The position numbers were made by a program, and so were the translations under genes. Shown here one piece after another: positions 1 through 6,733 of a DNA stretch of 14,517 nucleotides. The notes beneath the pieces were generated by a model. The model saw nothing but the letters and a program-made list of their open reading frames with translations. It ran no database searches and had not been told where the DNA came from. The DNA is from an uncultured Lachnospiraceae bacterium. GTDB lineage: Bacteria > Bacillota_A > Clostridia > TANB77 > CAG-508. Numbering within the stretch: the first letter of the stretch is position 1; the number at the start of each line of letters is the position of its first letter. The DNA lies in contig CAMUZC010000038.1 of assembly GCA_947165105.1 (NCBI GenBank), positions 1-14,517 of the forward strand, written 5' to 3'.

Positions 1-344
1 CTTATAATTTTAAGAAAAATGATAACATATATTTTGCTGGTCAAATTACTGGTGTGGAAGGGTATGTTGAGTCAATTTCTTCTGGATTAGTTGCAGGTTT
101 AAATGCTTGTTTGAAATTTCAGAATCAGGCCGAAGGTGGTAAAAATGATGTTAACAAGAAAACATTTGATGAACACACAATGATTGGAGCATTATCAAAA
201 TACATATCAACAGAAAATAAGAAGTTCCAACCTATGAATGCAAATTTTGGAATTTTGCCAGATTTAGATGAGAAGATAAGGAATAAAAAACTTAGATATC
301 AAGCACTTTCAGATAGAGCAATAAATTTCTTAAAAAATAGTTGA
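1..344 (+). CDS. trmFO: TrmFO, folate/FAD-dependent tRNA (uracil-54-C5)-methyltransferase, C-terminal part
   Basis: Only the last 113 codons are present (reading phase begins at base 3); the start lies before the window. TrmFO (formerly Gid) uses methylenetetrahydrofolate and FADH2 to make ribothymidine at position 54 of the T-loop of tRNAs, in the cytoplasm. The diagnostic block is FAGQITGVEGYVES followed by SSGLVAGLNA at the visible N terminus, a family signature near the end of the FAD-binding fold. A later NFGILPDL stretch also matches the usual C-terminal region. The frame ends in TGA. A GTG at 54 inside the open frame is not a real start, because the conserved motif begins upstream of it. 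No convincing GC-rich terminator follows, only a T8 run at 351-358, so some read-through into the next unit is possible. Family assignment is by motif recognition and is quite secure. Confidence 0.93.
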   Translation, partial: YNFKKNDNIYFAGQITGVEGYVESISSGLVAGLNACLKFQNQAEGGKNDVNKKTFDEHTMIGALSKYISTENKKFQPMNANFGILPDLDEKIRNKKLRYQALSDRAINFLKNS

Positions 345-368
345 AAATGATTTTTTTTATGTTATAAT
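341..368 (+). promoter_or_regulatory. Possible upstream sigma-A promoter P1 of the 48 aa/376 aa unit
   Basis: TTGAAA at 341-346, a 16-bp spacer, then TATAAT at 363-368 preceded by TGT (extended -10). It overlaps the trmFO stop codon. A second TGTTATAATA copy follows at 376-385 without a recognisable -35. Prediction from consensus only; weaker than the downstream promoter at 410-438. Confidence 0.45.
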
Positions 369-409
369 ATTATTATGTTATAATATGTGCGGAGAGGGTC
401 TTTATCTAA

Positions 410-438
410 TTGACATAGTGTACATAATGTGTTATAAT
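410..438 (+). promoter_or_regulatory. Consensus sigma-A promoter P2 of the 48 aa/376 aa unit
   Basis: TTGACA at 410-415 and TATAAT at 433-438 with exactly 17 bp between them: a perfect match to the housekeeping promoter consensus, with an upstream TG at 430-431 as part of an extended -10. Transcription should start near 445, giving a leader of about 25 nt before the start codon at 471. Such a promoter implies strong, constitutive transcription unless a repressor intervenes; no operator was identified. Confidence 0.85.
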
Positions 439-470
439 AAACACGTAAGATGAAACGTAGGAGGTATTTT

Positions 471-617
471 ATGGAAGAAAATGAATTAAAAATATCAGAT
501 GAAATGTTAGAAAATATTTCAATAGAAAATCTTGCAGATTTAAAAGTAGAAGTTGATGAATTGATGAATGATTTAAATGATATTGTAAACGATTGCAATG
601 TAGCTATAAATTCATAA
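471..617 (+). CDS. Small acidic protein, 48 aa, unknown function
   Basis: Begins with ATG at 471, with a TAGGAGG ribosome binding site at 458-464, and ends in TAA at 615-617. The product is 48 residues and very acidic: I count 14 Asp/Glu against 2 Lys, net charge about -12, with a single Cys at residue 42. It has no signal peptide or membrane segment. Leucines and isoleucines spaced through residues 12-39 suggest one amphipathic helix, possibly a short coiled coil. It lies directly behind a perfect promoter and 16 nt before the start of the lysine-rich 376-residue coiled-coil protein, so the two are almost certainly co-transcribed. An acidic helical peptide encoded with a basic coiled-coil protein suggests a binding partner, but that is inference. 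I do not recognise the family. The good ribosome binding site, operon position and absence of in-frame stops argue for a real gene. Confidence 0.72.
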   Translation: MEENELKISDEMLENISIENLADLKVEVDELMNDLNDIVNDCNVAINS

Positions 618-633
618 TAAGGGGGAATTGTAA

Positions 634-1764
634 ATGGATTTAGAAAAAATAAATAACCAATATGTTAGATTAAAAGCAAAACTAGAATCAACTAAAAAAG
701 ATGTTGAAAAATTAAAAGAAGATTTAGAATTAAAAACAAGTGACTTGCAAATATTAGAAGCTGCAAAGACAAAAGCTAGAATAAATAAAGATGTAGCAAG
801 AGAACAAGCTCTAGCTACTAATATTGCTAACACAAAAAAAGATATTAAAAAAATTAAAGATGAAGCAGAAGCAAAAGCTGAAGAATGGAAGGAAACTCAA
901 GAAAAAATTGATAAAAGAATAGAAGAAATAAAAGAAAACCCTGAACTAAAAAAACATCTTGATGAAGTTTTAGTAAAAAAATATGACAGAAAGATAAGAA
1001 AGATAGAAGCTGAGAAAAAAATAGCTACTGATAAAAAAGAAAGATTGAATGGATTGAACGAATTAGCAGAAAAATATCCGGGAATTAAAAATAATTTGAT
1101 TGGTATGACAAATGCTATAAAAGAAATTAATGCATTAAATGCAGAACTAACTTCTTTAAAACAACCTATTGCAGGAGGATTATTTAGATATACAGACCAA
1201 GCAAGAGCAGATGAAATTACTAAGAATTTATTACCAAAGGCAAAAGCTAAATATGACAATAATATGAATTTATTAACTGAGCGCGCTAAAACTCATAAGG
1301 TAAAAATTGATGCAAATGATCTTAAAGAATTAACTGAAAAGATGTCACATAATAAGGGAAAAATTGATATTTCTGGAACTATAGGTAAACAAGTTAAATT
1401 AATAGATAAACAAATAAAAGGTTTTGATAAATCTATTGCAGATTACAAAGGTGCACTAGGAAATTTTGATAATAGCATTGTAAAAAATGTTCAAAAACAA
1501 TCAAATCAAAATACACAACCAGCAAGACAAAGTTGGTTTGGAAAAATCGTTAATAGATTTAAAGATTGGAATAATAGAAGAAAACAAAGAGCTTTACCAG
1601 AAGGTGAACAAGCAGTAGATTCTAAAAAAGATAAAAAGGAAAAAAATGAATTTGTTTCAAGTTTGAAATATGATATTGTGAAAGACGAAGTTGCTAGAAT
1701 GGAAAGAGATGGATTAAAAGAAGCTAAAGCTCAAAGAAAAGTTAACGAGGATTATGAAAGATAA
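634..1764 (+). CDS. Lysine-rich coiled-coil protein, 376 aa, unknown function
   Basis: ATG at 634 with an AAGGGGG ribosome binding site at 619-625, spacing 8. I do not recognise a family. Residues 1-145 are almost wholly charged heptad-like helix rich in Lys, Glu, Leu and Ile, typical of a long coiled coil. Residues 155-285 form a less regular, probably helical middle. Residues about 299-318 (starting QSWFGKIVNRFKDW) form a strongly basic amphipathic helix with three aromatic residues, which could contact membrane or nucleic acid. A charged, probably disordered linker follows to about 340, then a final helix. There is no signal peptide, no transmembrane segment, no Cys and no enzyme motif. 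It is second in a two-gene unit behind the 48-residue acidic protein and just upstream of the str operon promoter. A structural, scaffolding or membrane-associated role is possible, but nothing in the sequence decides this. That it is a real gene is secure. Confidence 0.8.
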   Translation: MDLEKINNQYVRLKAKLESTKKDVEKLKEDLELKTSDLQILEAAKTKARINKDVAREQALATNIANTKKDIKKIKDEAEAKAEEWKETQEKIDKRIEEIKENPELKKHLDEVLVKKYDRKIRKIEAEKKIATDKKERLNGLNELAEKYPGIKNNLIGMTNAIKEINALNAELTSLKQPIAGGLFRYTDQARADEITKNLLPKAKAKYDNNMNLLTERAKTHKVKIDANDLKELTEKMSHNKGKIDISGTIGKQVKLIDKQIKGFDKSIADYKGALGNFDNSIVKNVQKQSNQNTQPARQSWFGKIVNRFKDWNNRRKQRALPEGEQAVDSKKDKKEKNEFVSSLKYDIVKDEVARMERDGLKEAKAQRKVNEDYER

Positions 1765-1804
1765 AATTAGTGTTAATTATTTATGATTTTATGCTTAAAA
1801 ATCG

Positions 1805-1833
1805 TTGACAATTAGCTATAAAAATGATAAAAT
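1805..1833 (+). promoter_or_regulatory. str operon promoter
   Basis: TTGACA at 1805-1810, a 17-bp spacer, then TAAAAT at 1828-1833 preceded by TGA (1825-1827), an extended -10. Transcription should start around 1838-1841, that is, at or inside the left arm of the hairpin at 1837-1880. Position and strength fit the main promoter for rpsL-rpsG-fusA-tuf. Confidence 0.85.
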
Positions 1834-1836
1834 ATA

Positions 1837-1890
1837 AACCGTTAGATAAAATTGCCAAAACTGGCAATTCTCTAACGGTTTTATTTTATT
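1837..1890 (+). terminator. Leader hairpin with U-rich tail before rpsL (terminator, attenuator or 5' stabiliser)
   Basis: A perfect 10-bp outer stem (1837-1846 with 1871-1880, left arm AACCGTTAGA) encloses an 8-bp inner stem (1850-1857 with 1862-1869) closed by the loop AAAC, followed by the T-rich tail TTTTATTTTATT. It sits immediately downstream of the str promoter, with the predicted start site within or at the edge of the left arm. A full-length stem would therefore form best in transcripts reading through from the upstream unit, and a slightly shortened one in transcripts started at the promoter. It could terminate upstream read-through, attenuate the operon, or protect the 5' end. The structure is clear; the role is inference. 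The ribosome binding site at 1895-1902 lies just downstream. Confidence 0.7.
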
Positions 1891-1910
1891 ATTCAGGAGG
1901 TGAAATTTAA

Positions 1911-2324
1911 GTGCCAACAATTAATCAATTAGTAAGAAAAGGAAGAAAAACAGGAGTGACAAAATCAACAGCACCAGCTCTTCAACATGGATGGAACTCA
2001 AAAAATAAAAAATTAACAAACAATAGAGCTCCACAAAAAAGAGGAGTATGTACAGTTGTTAAAACAGTTACACCTAAAAAGCCAAACTCAGCTTTAAGAA
2101 AAGTTGCCAGAGTTAGACTTTCAAATGGTTATGAAGTTACTTCTTACATTCCTGGTATCGGTCACAACTTACAAGAGCACAGCGTTGTTCTTATAAGAGG
2201 TGGAAGGGTAAAAGACTTACCTGGTGTTAGATACCACATCATAAGAGGAACATTAGATACAGCTGGTGTTAAAGACAGAATGCAAGCTAGATCTAAATAC
2301 GGAGCAAAGAAACCTAAAAAGTAG
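1911..2324 (+). CDS. rpsL: 30S ribosomal protein S12
   Basis: The product is 137 residues and begins [14 protein letters not shown] start at 1911, with the strong ribosome binding site AGGAGGTGA at 1895-1903. S12 sits at the decoding centre of the small subunit and helps check codon-anticodon pairing. The hallmark block [11 protein letters not shown] is at residues 54-64; the lysines equivalent to E. coli K42/K43, where streptomycin-resistance changes occur, are both Lys (56, 57), so the streptomycin-sensitive form is expected. The loop [10 protein letters not shown] (100-109) includes the Asp that is methylthiolated in many bacteria. Residues 24-40 hold the insertion typical of Firmicutes S12, absent from E. 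coli. First gene of the str operon here, without rpoC or an L7Ae-type gene in front. Confidence 0.98.
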   Translation: MPTINQLVRKGRKTGVTKSTAPALQHGWNSKNKKLTNNRAPQKRGVCTVVKTVTPKKPNSALRKVARVRLSNGYEVTSYIPGIGHNLQEHSVVLIRGGRVKDLPGVRYHIIRGTLDTAGVKDRMQARSKYGAKKPKK

Positions 2325-2544
2325 GATTCTAATTGAAAGGGTGGCTTAAATTATCAATTCAATTGATGCTTTATGTCAAAACTTTCAAAACCAAAAGCAA
2401 AAATAGTGCTTATAACTTACTAATTTAAGGTACTTAAATTAATAATAGATTATAGCGCTATACGGGAAAGCAGTTAGGCTTTTCAGAGTACCTTATGATA
2501 CTTGGGGTATATAAGTATCAAAATATTAAAAGGAGGGAAGAATA
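2325..2544 (+). promoter_or_regulatory. Structured rpsL-rpsG spacer, candidate cis-regulatory RNA
   Basis: This 220-nt gap is long for a spacer inside a ribosomal operon and holds several nested inverted repeats. TTGAAAG (2333-2339) pairs with CTTTCAA (2382-2388). A 9-bp long-range stem joins TAAGGTACT (2426-2434) and AGTACCTTA (2487-2495). Inside it lie a 12-bp palindrome (2451-2462) and a stem GGAAAGC/GCTTTTC with loop AGTTAG (2465-2484). After it comes an 8-bp stem TGATACTT/AAGTATCA (2496-2503 with 2513-2520), about 10 nt before the rpsG ribosome binding site. An alternative local hairpin (2421-2428 with 2434-2441) competes with the long stem, which suggests two states. In E. coli, S7 represses its own translation by binding the rpsL-rpsG junction; an analogous role here is inference. 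No promoter or credible gene was found inside. Confidence 0.5.
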
Positions 2545-3015
2545 GTGCCAAGAAAAGGATATATAGCAAAAAGAGAAGTTTTACCAGATCCAATATACAA
2601 TAGCAAAGTTGTTACAAAATTAATCAACAACGTTATGTTAGATGGTAAGAAAACAGTTGCTCAAGAAATCGTTTATGGTGCATTCGATATCATAAAAGAA
2701 AAAGAGCAAAAAGATCCATTAGAAGTATTTGAAGCAGCACTTAACAATGTAATGCCAGTTCTAGAAGTTAAAGCTAGAAGAATTGGTGGTGCTACATACC
2801 AAGTACCAATCGAAATTAGACCAGAAAGAAGACAAACTTTAGGTTTAAGATGGTTAGTTATCTATGCTAGAACAAGACATGAAAAAACTATGTCTGAAAA
2901 ATTAGCTGGTGAAATCTTAGATGCAGTTGCTGGAAACGGTGGAGCATTCAAGAAGAAAGAAGATATGCATAGAATGGCTGAAGCTAATAAAGCTTTTGCT
3001 CATTATAAATTCTAA
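2545..3015 (+). CDS. rpsG: 30S ribosomal protein S7
   Basis: The 156-residue product begins [19 protein letters not shown]. The start is GTG at 2545 with AAAAGGAGGG at 2528-2537 as ribosome binding site. S7 is the primary assembly protein of the small-subunit head; it binds the 3' major domain of 16S rRNA and contacts E-site tRNA. Conserved blocks are [11 protein letters not shown], the [17 protein letters not shown] segment in the middle, [10 protein letters not shown], and the C-terminal NKAFAHYKF. Its length equals the usual bacterial short form. It lies after the unusual 220-nt structured spacer and 21 nt before fusA, with which it must be co-transcribed. S7 is the known autoregulator of the E. 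coli str operon, which makes the preceding spacer interesting. Confidence 0.98.
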   Translation: MPRKGYIAKREVLPDPIYNSKVVTKLINNVMLDGKKTVAQEIVYGAFDIIKEKEQKDPLEVFEAALNNVMPVLEVKARRIGGATYQVPIEIRPERRQTLGLRWLVIYARTRHEKTMSEKLAGEILDAVAGNGGAFKKKEDMHRMAEANKAFAHYKF

Positions 3016-3036
3016 TTTTAAAAGAGGAGGAAAAAT

Positions 3037-5121
3037 ATGGCTGGTAGAAGTTATCCTTTAGAAAGAACAAGAAATATAGGAATAATGGCTCACATCGATG
3101 CTGGAAAAACAACTACAACTGAAAGAATCCTATTTTACACAGGTAAAACACATAAAATAGGTGAAGTTCACGAAGGTGGAGCTACAATGGACTGGATGGT
3201 TCAAGAGCAAGAAAGAGGTATTACAATTACTTCAGCTGCTACAACATGTTTCTGGAATAATAACAGAATCAATATCATTGATACTCCAGGTCACGTTGAC
3301 TTCACTGTTGAGGTTGAAAGATCTTTAAGAGTACTTGATGGTGCTATACTTGTTTTAGCTGCTAAAGGTGGTGTTCAACCACAATCTGAAACAGTTTGGA
3401 GACAAGGTGATAAATACAAAGTTCCAAGAATGGCATATGTTAACAAAATGGATATAACAGGTGCAGATTTCATGGGTTGTGTACAACAAATGAAAGATAG
3501 ATTAAATGCAAATGCTGTTCCAGTACAATTACCAATTGGAGCTGAAGACAATTTCCAAGGAATTGTTGATTTAATAAAAATGAAAGCATTTATTCATAAA
3601 GATGATTTAGGAGTTCAAATTGAAGAAACTGAAATTCCTGAAGATATGAAAGCAATGGCAGAAGAATACAGAGCAAAAATGGTAGAAGCTGCTGCTGAAC
3701 AAGATGATGAATTAATGATGAAATATTTAGAAGGTGGAGAATTATCTGAAGAAGATATTAAGAAAGGACTAAGAATGGGAACAATAGCTAACACTGTAGT
3801 TCCAGTATGTTGTGGTTCTTCTTATAAAAACAAAGGTGTTCAAGAACTTCTAAACAATATAGTTGATTACATGCCATCACCACTTGATATTCCTAATATC
3901 AAAGGTGTTGATATGGATGGAAATGAAACTGAAAGAGTAACTTCAGATTCAGAACCATTTGCTGCATTAGCATTCAAAATTGCAACAGACCCATTCGTTG
4001 GTAAATTATGTTTCTTCAGAGTTTACTCTGGAACATTAGACGCTGGTTCTACAATATTAAATGCTAATAAAGGTAAAAAAGATAGAATTGGTAGAATTCT
4101 TCAAATGCATGCTAACCACAGAGAAGATATAGAAAAAGTTTATGCAGGTGACATTGGTGCAGCTGTTGGACTAAAAGAAGTTTCAACAGGTGATACATTA
4201 TGTGATCCAGCACATCCAGTTATTCTAGAATCTATGGAATTCCCAGAACCAGTTATTGATATCGCTATTGAGCCAAAAGATAAAGCAAATAGTGAAAAAA
4301 TGGGAATTGCTTTAGCAAAATTAGCTGAAGAAGATCCTACATTCAAAACATATACAAACCAAGAAACAGGACAAACTGTTATCGCTGGTATGGGTGAGTT
4401 ACACTTAGACATTATCGTTGATAGATTAAAAAGAGAATTCAAAGTTGAATGTACTGTAGGTAAACCACAAGTTTCTTATAAAGAGACAATTAGAAATAAA
4501 GTTAAAGTAGAAGGAAAATTCATTCGTCAATCTGGTGGACGTGGACAATATGGACACTGTTGGTTAGAAATGGAACCATTAGAGCCAGGTAAAGGAATTG
4601 AATTTGAAAGCAAAATCGTTGGTGGAGCTATTCCAAAAGAATATATCAAACCAATCGAAGATGGTATTAGAGAAGCTGCTGAAAGCGGTATCTTAGCTGG
4701 TTACCCAGTTATCGATTTCAAAGCTACAGTAGTTGATGGTTCATACCACGACGTTGACTCTTCTGAAATGGCATTCAAAATTGCTGGTTCTATGGCATTC
4801 AAAGAAGGATGTAAACAAGGTAAATCAGTATTATTAGAGCCTATCATGAAAGTTGAAGTAACAGTTCCAGAAGAATACATGGGAGATGTTATCGGAGATA
4901 TTAACTCTAGAAGAGGAAGAATGGAAGGTATGGAAGCTAGAGGTGGAAACCAAATAGTAAGAGGATTTATTCCACTTTCAGAAATGTTTGGTTACGCTAC
5001 TGACTTACGTTCAAAAACACAAGGTAGAGGTACTTATTCTATGGAACCAAGTCACTATGAAGAAGTTCCAAAATCAGTACTTGATAACATTGTTGCTAGT
5101 AGAGCAAAGAAAGAAGACTAA
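3037..5121 (+). CDS. fusA: Elongation factor G
   Basis: The product is 694 residues, the normal length. ATG at 3037 with AGAGGAGG just upstream. EF-G is the cytosolic GTPase that drives translocation of tRNAs and mRNA after peptide-bond formation and, with ribosome recycling factor, splits ribosomes. The GTPase motifs are AHIDAGKTT (residues 18-26), the switch I segment RGITITSA (60-67), DTPGH (82-86) and NKMD (136-139). Domains II to V follow with no gap; the domain IV block SGGRGQYGH is intact and the C terminus is standard. Third gene of the str operon, 21 nt after rpsG. It is separated from tuf by 280 nt containing an inverted repeat and a second promoter. Nothing indicates the fusidic-acid-resistance paralogue (FusA2-type): the gene sits in the str operon and all catalytic motifs are present. 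Confidence 0.98.
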   Translation: MAGRSYPLERTRNIGIMAHIDAGKTTTTERILFYTGKTHKIGEVHEGGATMDWMVQEQERGITITSAATTCFWNNNRINIIDTPGHVDFTVEVERSLRVLDGAILVLAAKGGVQPQSETVWRQGDKYKVPRMAYVNKMDITGADFMGCVQQMKDRLNANAVPVQLPIGAEDNFQGIVDLIKMKAFIHKDDLGVQIEETEIPEDMKAMAEEYRAKMVEAAAEQDDELMMKYLEGGELSEEDIKKGLRMGTIANTVVPVCCGSSYKNKGVQELLNNIVDYMPSPLDIPNIKGVDMDGNETERVTSDSEPFAALAFKIATDPFVGKLCFFRVYSGTLDAGSTILNANKGKKDRIGRILQMHANHREDIEKVYAGDIGAAVGLKEVSTGDTLCDPAHPVILESMEFPEPVIDIAIEPKDKANSEKMGIALAKLAEEDPTFKTYTNQETGQTVIAGMGELHLDIIVDRLKREFKVECTVGKPQVSYKETIRNKVKVEGKFIRQSGGRGQYGHCWLEMEPLEPGKGIEFESKIVGGAIPKEYIKPIEDGIREAAESGILAGYPVIDFKATVVDGSYHDVDSSEMAFKIAGSMAFKEGCKQGKSVLLEPIMKVEVTVPEEYMGDVIGDINSRRGRMEGMEARGGNQIVRGFIPLSEMFGYATDLRSKTQGRGTYSMEPSHYEEVPKSVLDNIVASRAKKED

Positions 5122-5150
5122 TAATATTTTAGATTATTTAGTTAGGTATA

Positions 5151-5183
5151 ATTCATATTAAAATTCCGAACTTTAATATGAAT
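5151..5183 (+). repeat. 12-bp inverted repeat after fusA (hairpin, possible partial terminator or processing site)
   Basis: ATTCATATTAAA (5151-5162) and its exact reverse complement TTTAATATGAAT (5172-5183) flank the 9-nt loop ATTCCGAAC. The stem is AT-rich, and what follows (GTTTATAATAAAAC) is not a clean T tract. It may end part of the transcripts after fusA or mark a processing or stability boundary before the separately promoted tuf. Confidence 0.55.
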
Positions 5184-5260
5184 GTTTATAATAAAACTTA
5201 AAATACAGTTTAAATTTCAGTGATTTAAGCTAATATTACTAAGATTTTATGAAAAACATC

Positions 5261-5289
5261 TTGCCAAACTTAAAAAAATATTATAAAAT
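5261..5289 (+). promoter_or_regulatory. Internal promoter for tuf
   Basis: TTGCCA at 5261-5266, a 17-bp spacer and TAAAAT at 5284-5289. The predicted start near 5296 leaves a leader of about 105 nt before tuf. A separate promoter would let EF-Tu be made in excess over EF-G, as it is in most bacteria. Consensus-based prediction. Confidence 0.55.
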
Positions 5290-5330
5290 GCTTATGTTTA
5301 ATATAGTTATTAATTTTAAAAAATATAAAA

Positions 5331-5378
5331 GGTGTTCAAGAAATTTTAAGCAAACTTGATTTAGGGGAAACCTACACC
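5331..5378 (+). promoter_or_regulatory. Possible three-way-junction fold in the tuf leader
   Basis: GGTGT (5331-5335) can pair with ACACC (5374-5378). Inside are TCAAG/CTTGA (5336-5340 with 5355-5359) and a short AGG/CCT stem (5363-5365 with 5371-5373) with loop GGAAA. The element lies just before the AAAGGAGG ribosome binding site at 5387-5393. Helices are short, so this may be chance. I do not recognise a known riboswitch. Confidence 0.3.
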
Positions 5379-5401
5379 AAATTTAAAGGAGGAAAATTTA
5401 A

Positions 5402-6604
5402 ATGGCAAAGGAAAAATTTGAAAGAACCAAACCACACGTTAACATTGGTACAATCGGACACGTTGACCACGGTAAAACAACAACAACAGCTGCTATTACA
5501 AAAGTTTTAGCACTTAAAGGTCAAGCACAATTCGAAGCTTACGATCAAATCGATAAAGCTCCAGAAGAAAGAGAAAGAGGTATTACAATTAATACTGCTC
5601 ACGTTGAATATGAAACAGATAACAGACACTATGCACACGTTGACTGTCCAGGTCACGCTGACTATGTTAAAAACATGATCACAGGTGCTGCTCAAATGGA
5701 TGGTGCTATATTAGTTGTTTCTGCAGCTGATGGACCAATGCCTCAAACAAGAGAGCACATCTTACTTGCAAGACAAGTTGGTGTTAAATATATCGTTGTT
5801 TACTTAAATAAATGCGATATGGTTGATGATCCAGAATTATTAGAATTAGTTGAAATGGAAGTTAGAGACTTATTATCAAGCTATGATTTCCCAGGAGATG
5901 AAATTCCAGTTATCAAAGGATCTTCATTAGCAGTATTAGAGAGCACATCTAAAGACATCAACGCTCCAGAATATGCTCCAATCTTAGAGTTAATGGCTGC
6001 AGTTGATAGCTATATCCCAACACCAGAAAGACCAACAGACTTACCATTCTTAATGCCAGTTGAAGACGTATTCACAATCACAGGTCGTGGTACAGTTGCT
6101 ACAGGTAGAGTAGAGAGAGGTGTTGTTAAACTACAAGACGAAGTTGAAATCGTTGGTTTAACAAAAGAATTAAACAAAACTGTTGTAACAGGTGTTGAAA
6201 TGTTCAGAAAATTATTAGACCAAGCTGAAGCTGGAGATAACATCGGTGTTCTTTTAAGAGGTGTTCAAAGAGACGAAATCGAAAGAGGACAAGTTTTAGC
6301 TAAACCAGGAACAATTCATCCACATACAAAATTCACATCACAAGTATACGTTCTAACTAAAGATGAAGGTGGACGTCATACACCATTCTTCAATGGTTAT
6401 AGACCACAATTCTACTTTAGAACAACAGACGTTACAGGTGTTATTGAATTACCTGCTGGAACAGAAATGGTTATGCCAGGTGATAACATCGATATGACTA
6501 TCGAATTAATCACTCCTATCGCTATCGAAAAAGGATTAAGATTCGCTATTCGTGAAGGTGGTAGAACAGTAGGTTCAGGTGTTGTTGCTGATATAATCGA
6601 GTAA
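5402..6604 (+). CDS. tuf: Elongation factor Tu
   Basis: The product is 400 residues, as expected for bacterial EF-Tu. ATG at 5402 with AAAGGAGG at 5387-5393. EF-Tu brings aminoacyl-tRNA to the ribosomal A site as the GTP complex. GTPase motifs: GHVDHGKT (residues 19-26), [12 protein letters not shown] in switch I (59-70), DCPGH (81-85) and NKCD (136-139). Domain II carries the [12 protein letters not shown] block and domain III ends in [10 protein letters not shown]. Codon choice is biased toward C-ending codons for several amino acids (for example AAC, ATC, CAC) compared with the flanking genes, as expected of a very highly expressed gene. Last gene of the str operon, closed by a strong terminator 17 nt downstream. 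The S10 operon, which often follows tuf in Firmicutes, is absent here. Confidence 0.99.
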   Translation: MAKEKFERTKPHVNIGTIGHVDHGKTTTTAAITKVLALKGQAQFEAYDQIDKAPEERERGITINTAHVEYETDNRHYAHVDCPGHADYVKNMITGAAQMDGAILVVSAADGPMPQTREHILLARQVGVKYIVVYLNKCDMVDDPELLELVEMEVRDLLSSYDFPGDEIPVIKGSSLAVLESTSKDINAPEYAPILELMAAVDSYIPTPERPTDLPFLMPVEDVFTITGRGTVATGRVERGVVKLQDEVEIVGLTKELNKTVVTGVEMFRKLLDQAEAGDNIGVLLRGVQRDEIERGQVLAKPGTIHPHTKFTSQVYVLTKDEGGRHTPFFNGYRPQFYFRTTDVTGVIELPAGTEMVMPGDNIDMTIELITPIAIEKGLRFAIREGGRTVGSGVVADIIE

Positions 6605-6620
6605 TAATATTTGCCAAATT

Positions 6621-6656
6621 AAAGGCTTTCAAGATTTTTTCTTGAAAGTCTTTTTT
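6621..6656 (+). terminator. Intrinsic terminator of the str operon
   Basis: A 10-bp stem GGCTTTCAAG/CTTGAAAGTC (6624-6633 with 6641-6650, one G-T pair) with loop ATTTTTT, extended by three A-T pairs into a six-T tract at 6651-6656. Classic Rho-independent terminator placed directly after tuf. Confidence 0.92.
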
Positions 6657-6668
6657 GTATTGAAAATA

Positions 6669-6697
6669 TTGACAAAATTAACCAAACCATATATACT
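6669..6697 (+). promoter_or_regulatory. Promoter of the NlpC/P60 gene
   Basis: TTGACA at 6669-6674, a 17-bp spacer, TATACT at 6692-6697. Start predicted near 6704, about 30 nt before the ATG at 6734. It may also serve comEC, since no terminator was seen between the two genes. Confidence 0.8.
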
Positions 6698-6733
6698 ATA
6701 TTAGGGAAATAAGCAATTGAAGGAGTTGGAAAA

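Noticed and set aside
345..360. T8 run after trmFO as an intrinsic terminator
   Set aside because: Only weak A-T pairing is possible before it and there is no GC-containing stem.
2366..2428. 20-codon frame starting at an ATG inside the rpsL-rpsG spacer
   Set aside because: No ribosome binding site at a useful distance, and it overlaps proposed RNA stems. Too short to support as a gene.
5331..5378. Known riboswitch class in the tuf leader
   Set aside because: The short three-way fold does not carry conserved cores that I recognise (for example preQ1, fluoride or THF type), so it is listed only as a possible fold.
5507..6243. Minus-strand open frames opposite tuf, and similar antisense frames opposite fusA, the 376 aa gene, the NlpC/P60 gene and the clpE-like gene
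   Set aside because: They mirror strongly conserved genes, lack good ribosome binding sites, and show no domain-like sequence; they are by-products of codon bias.
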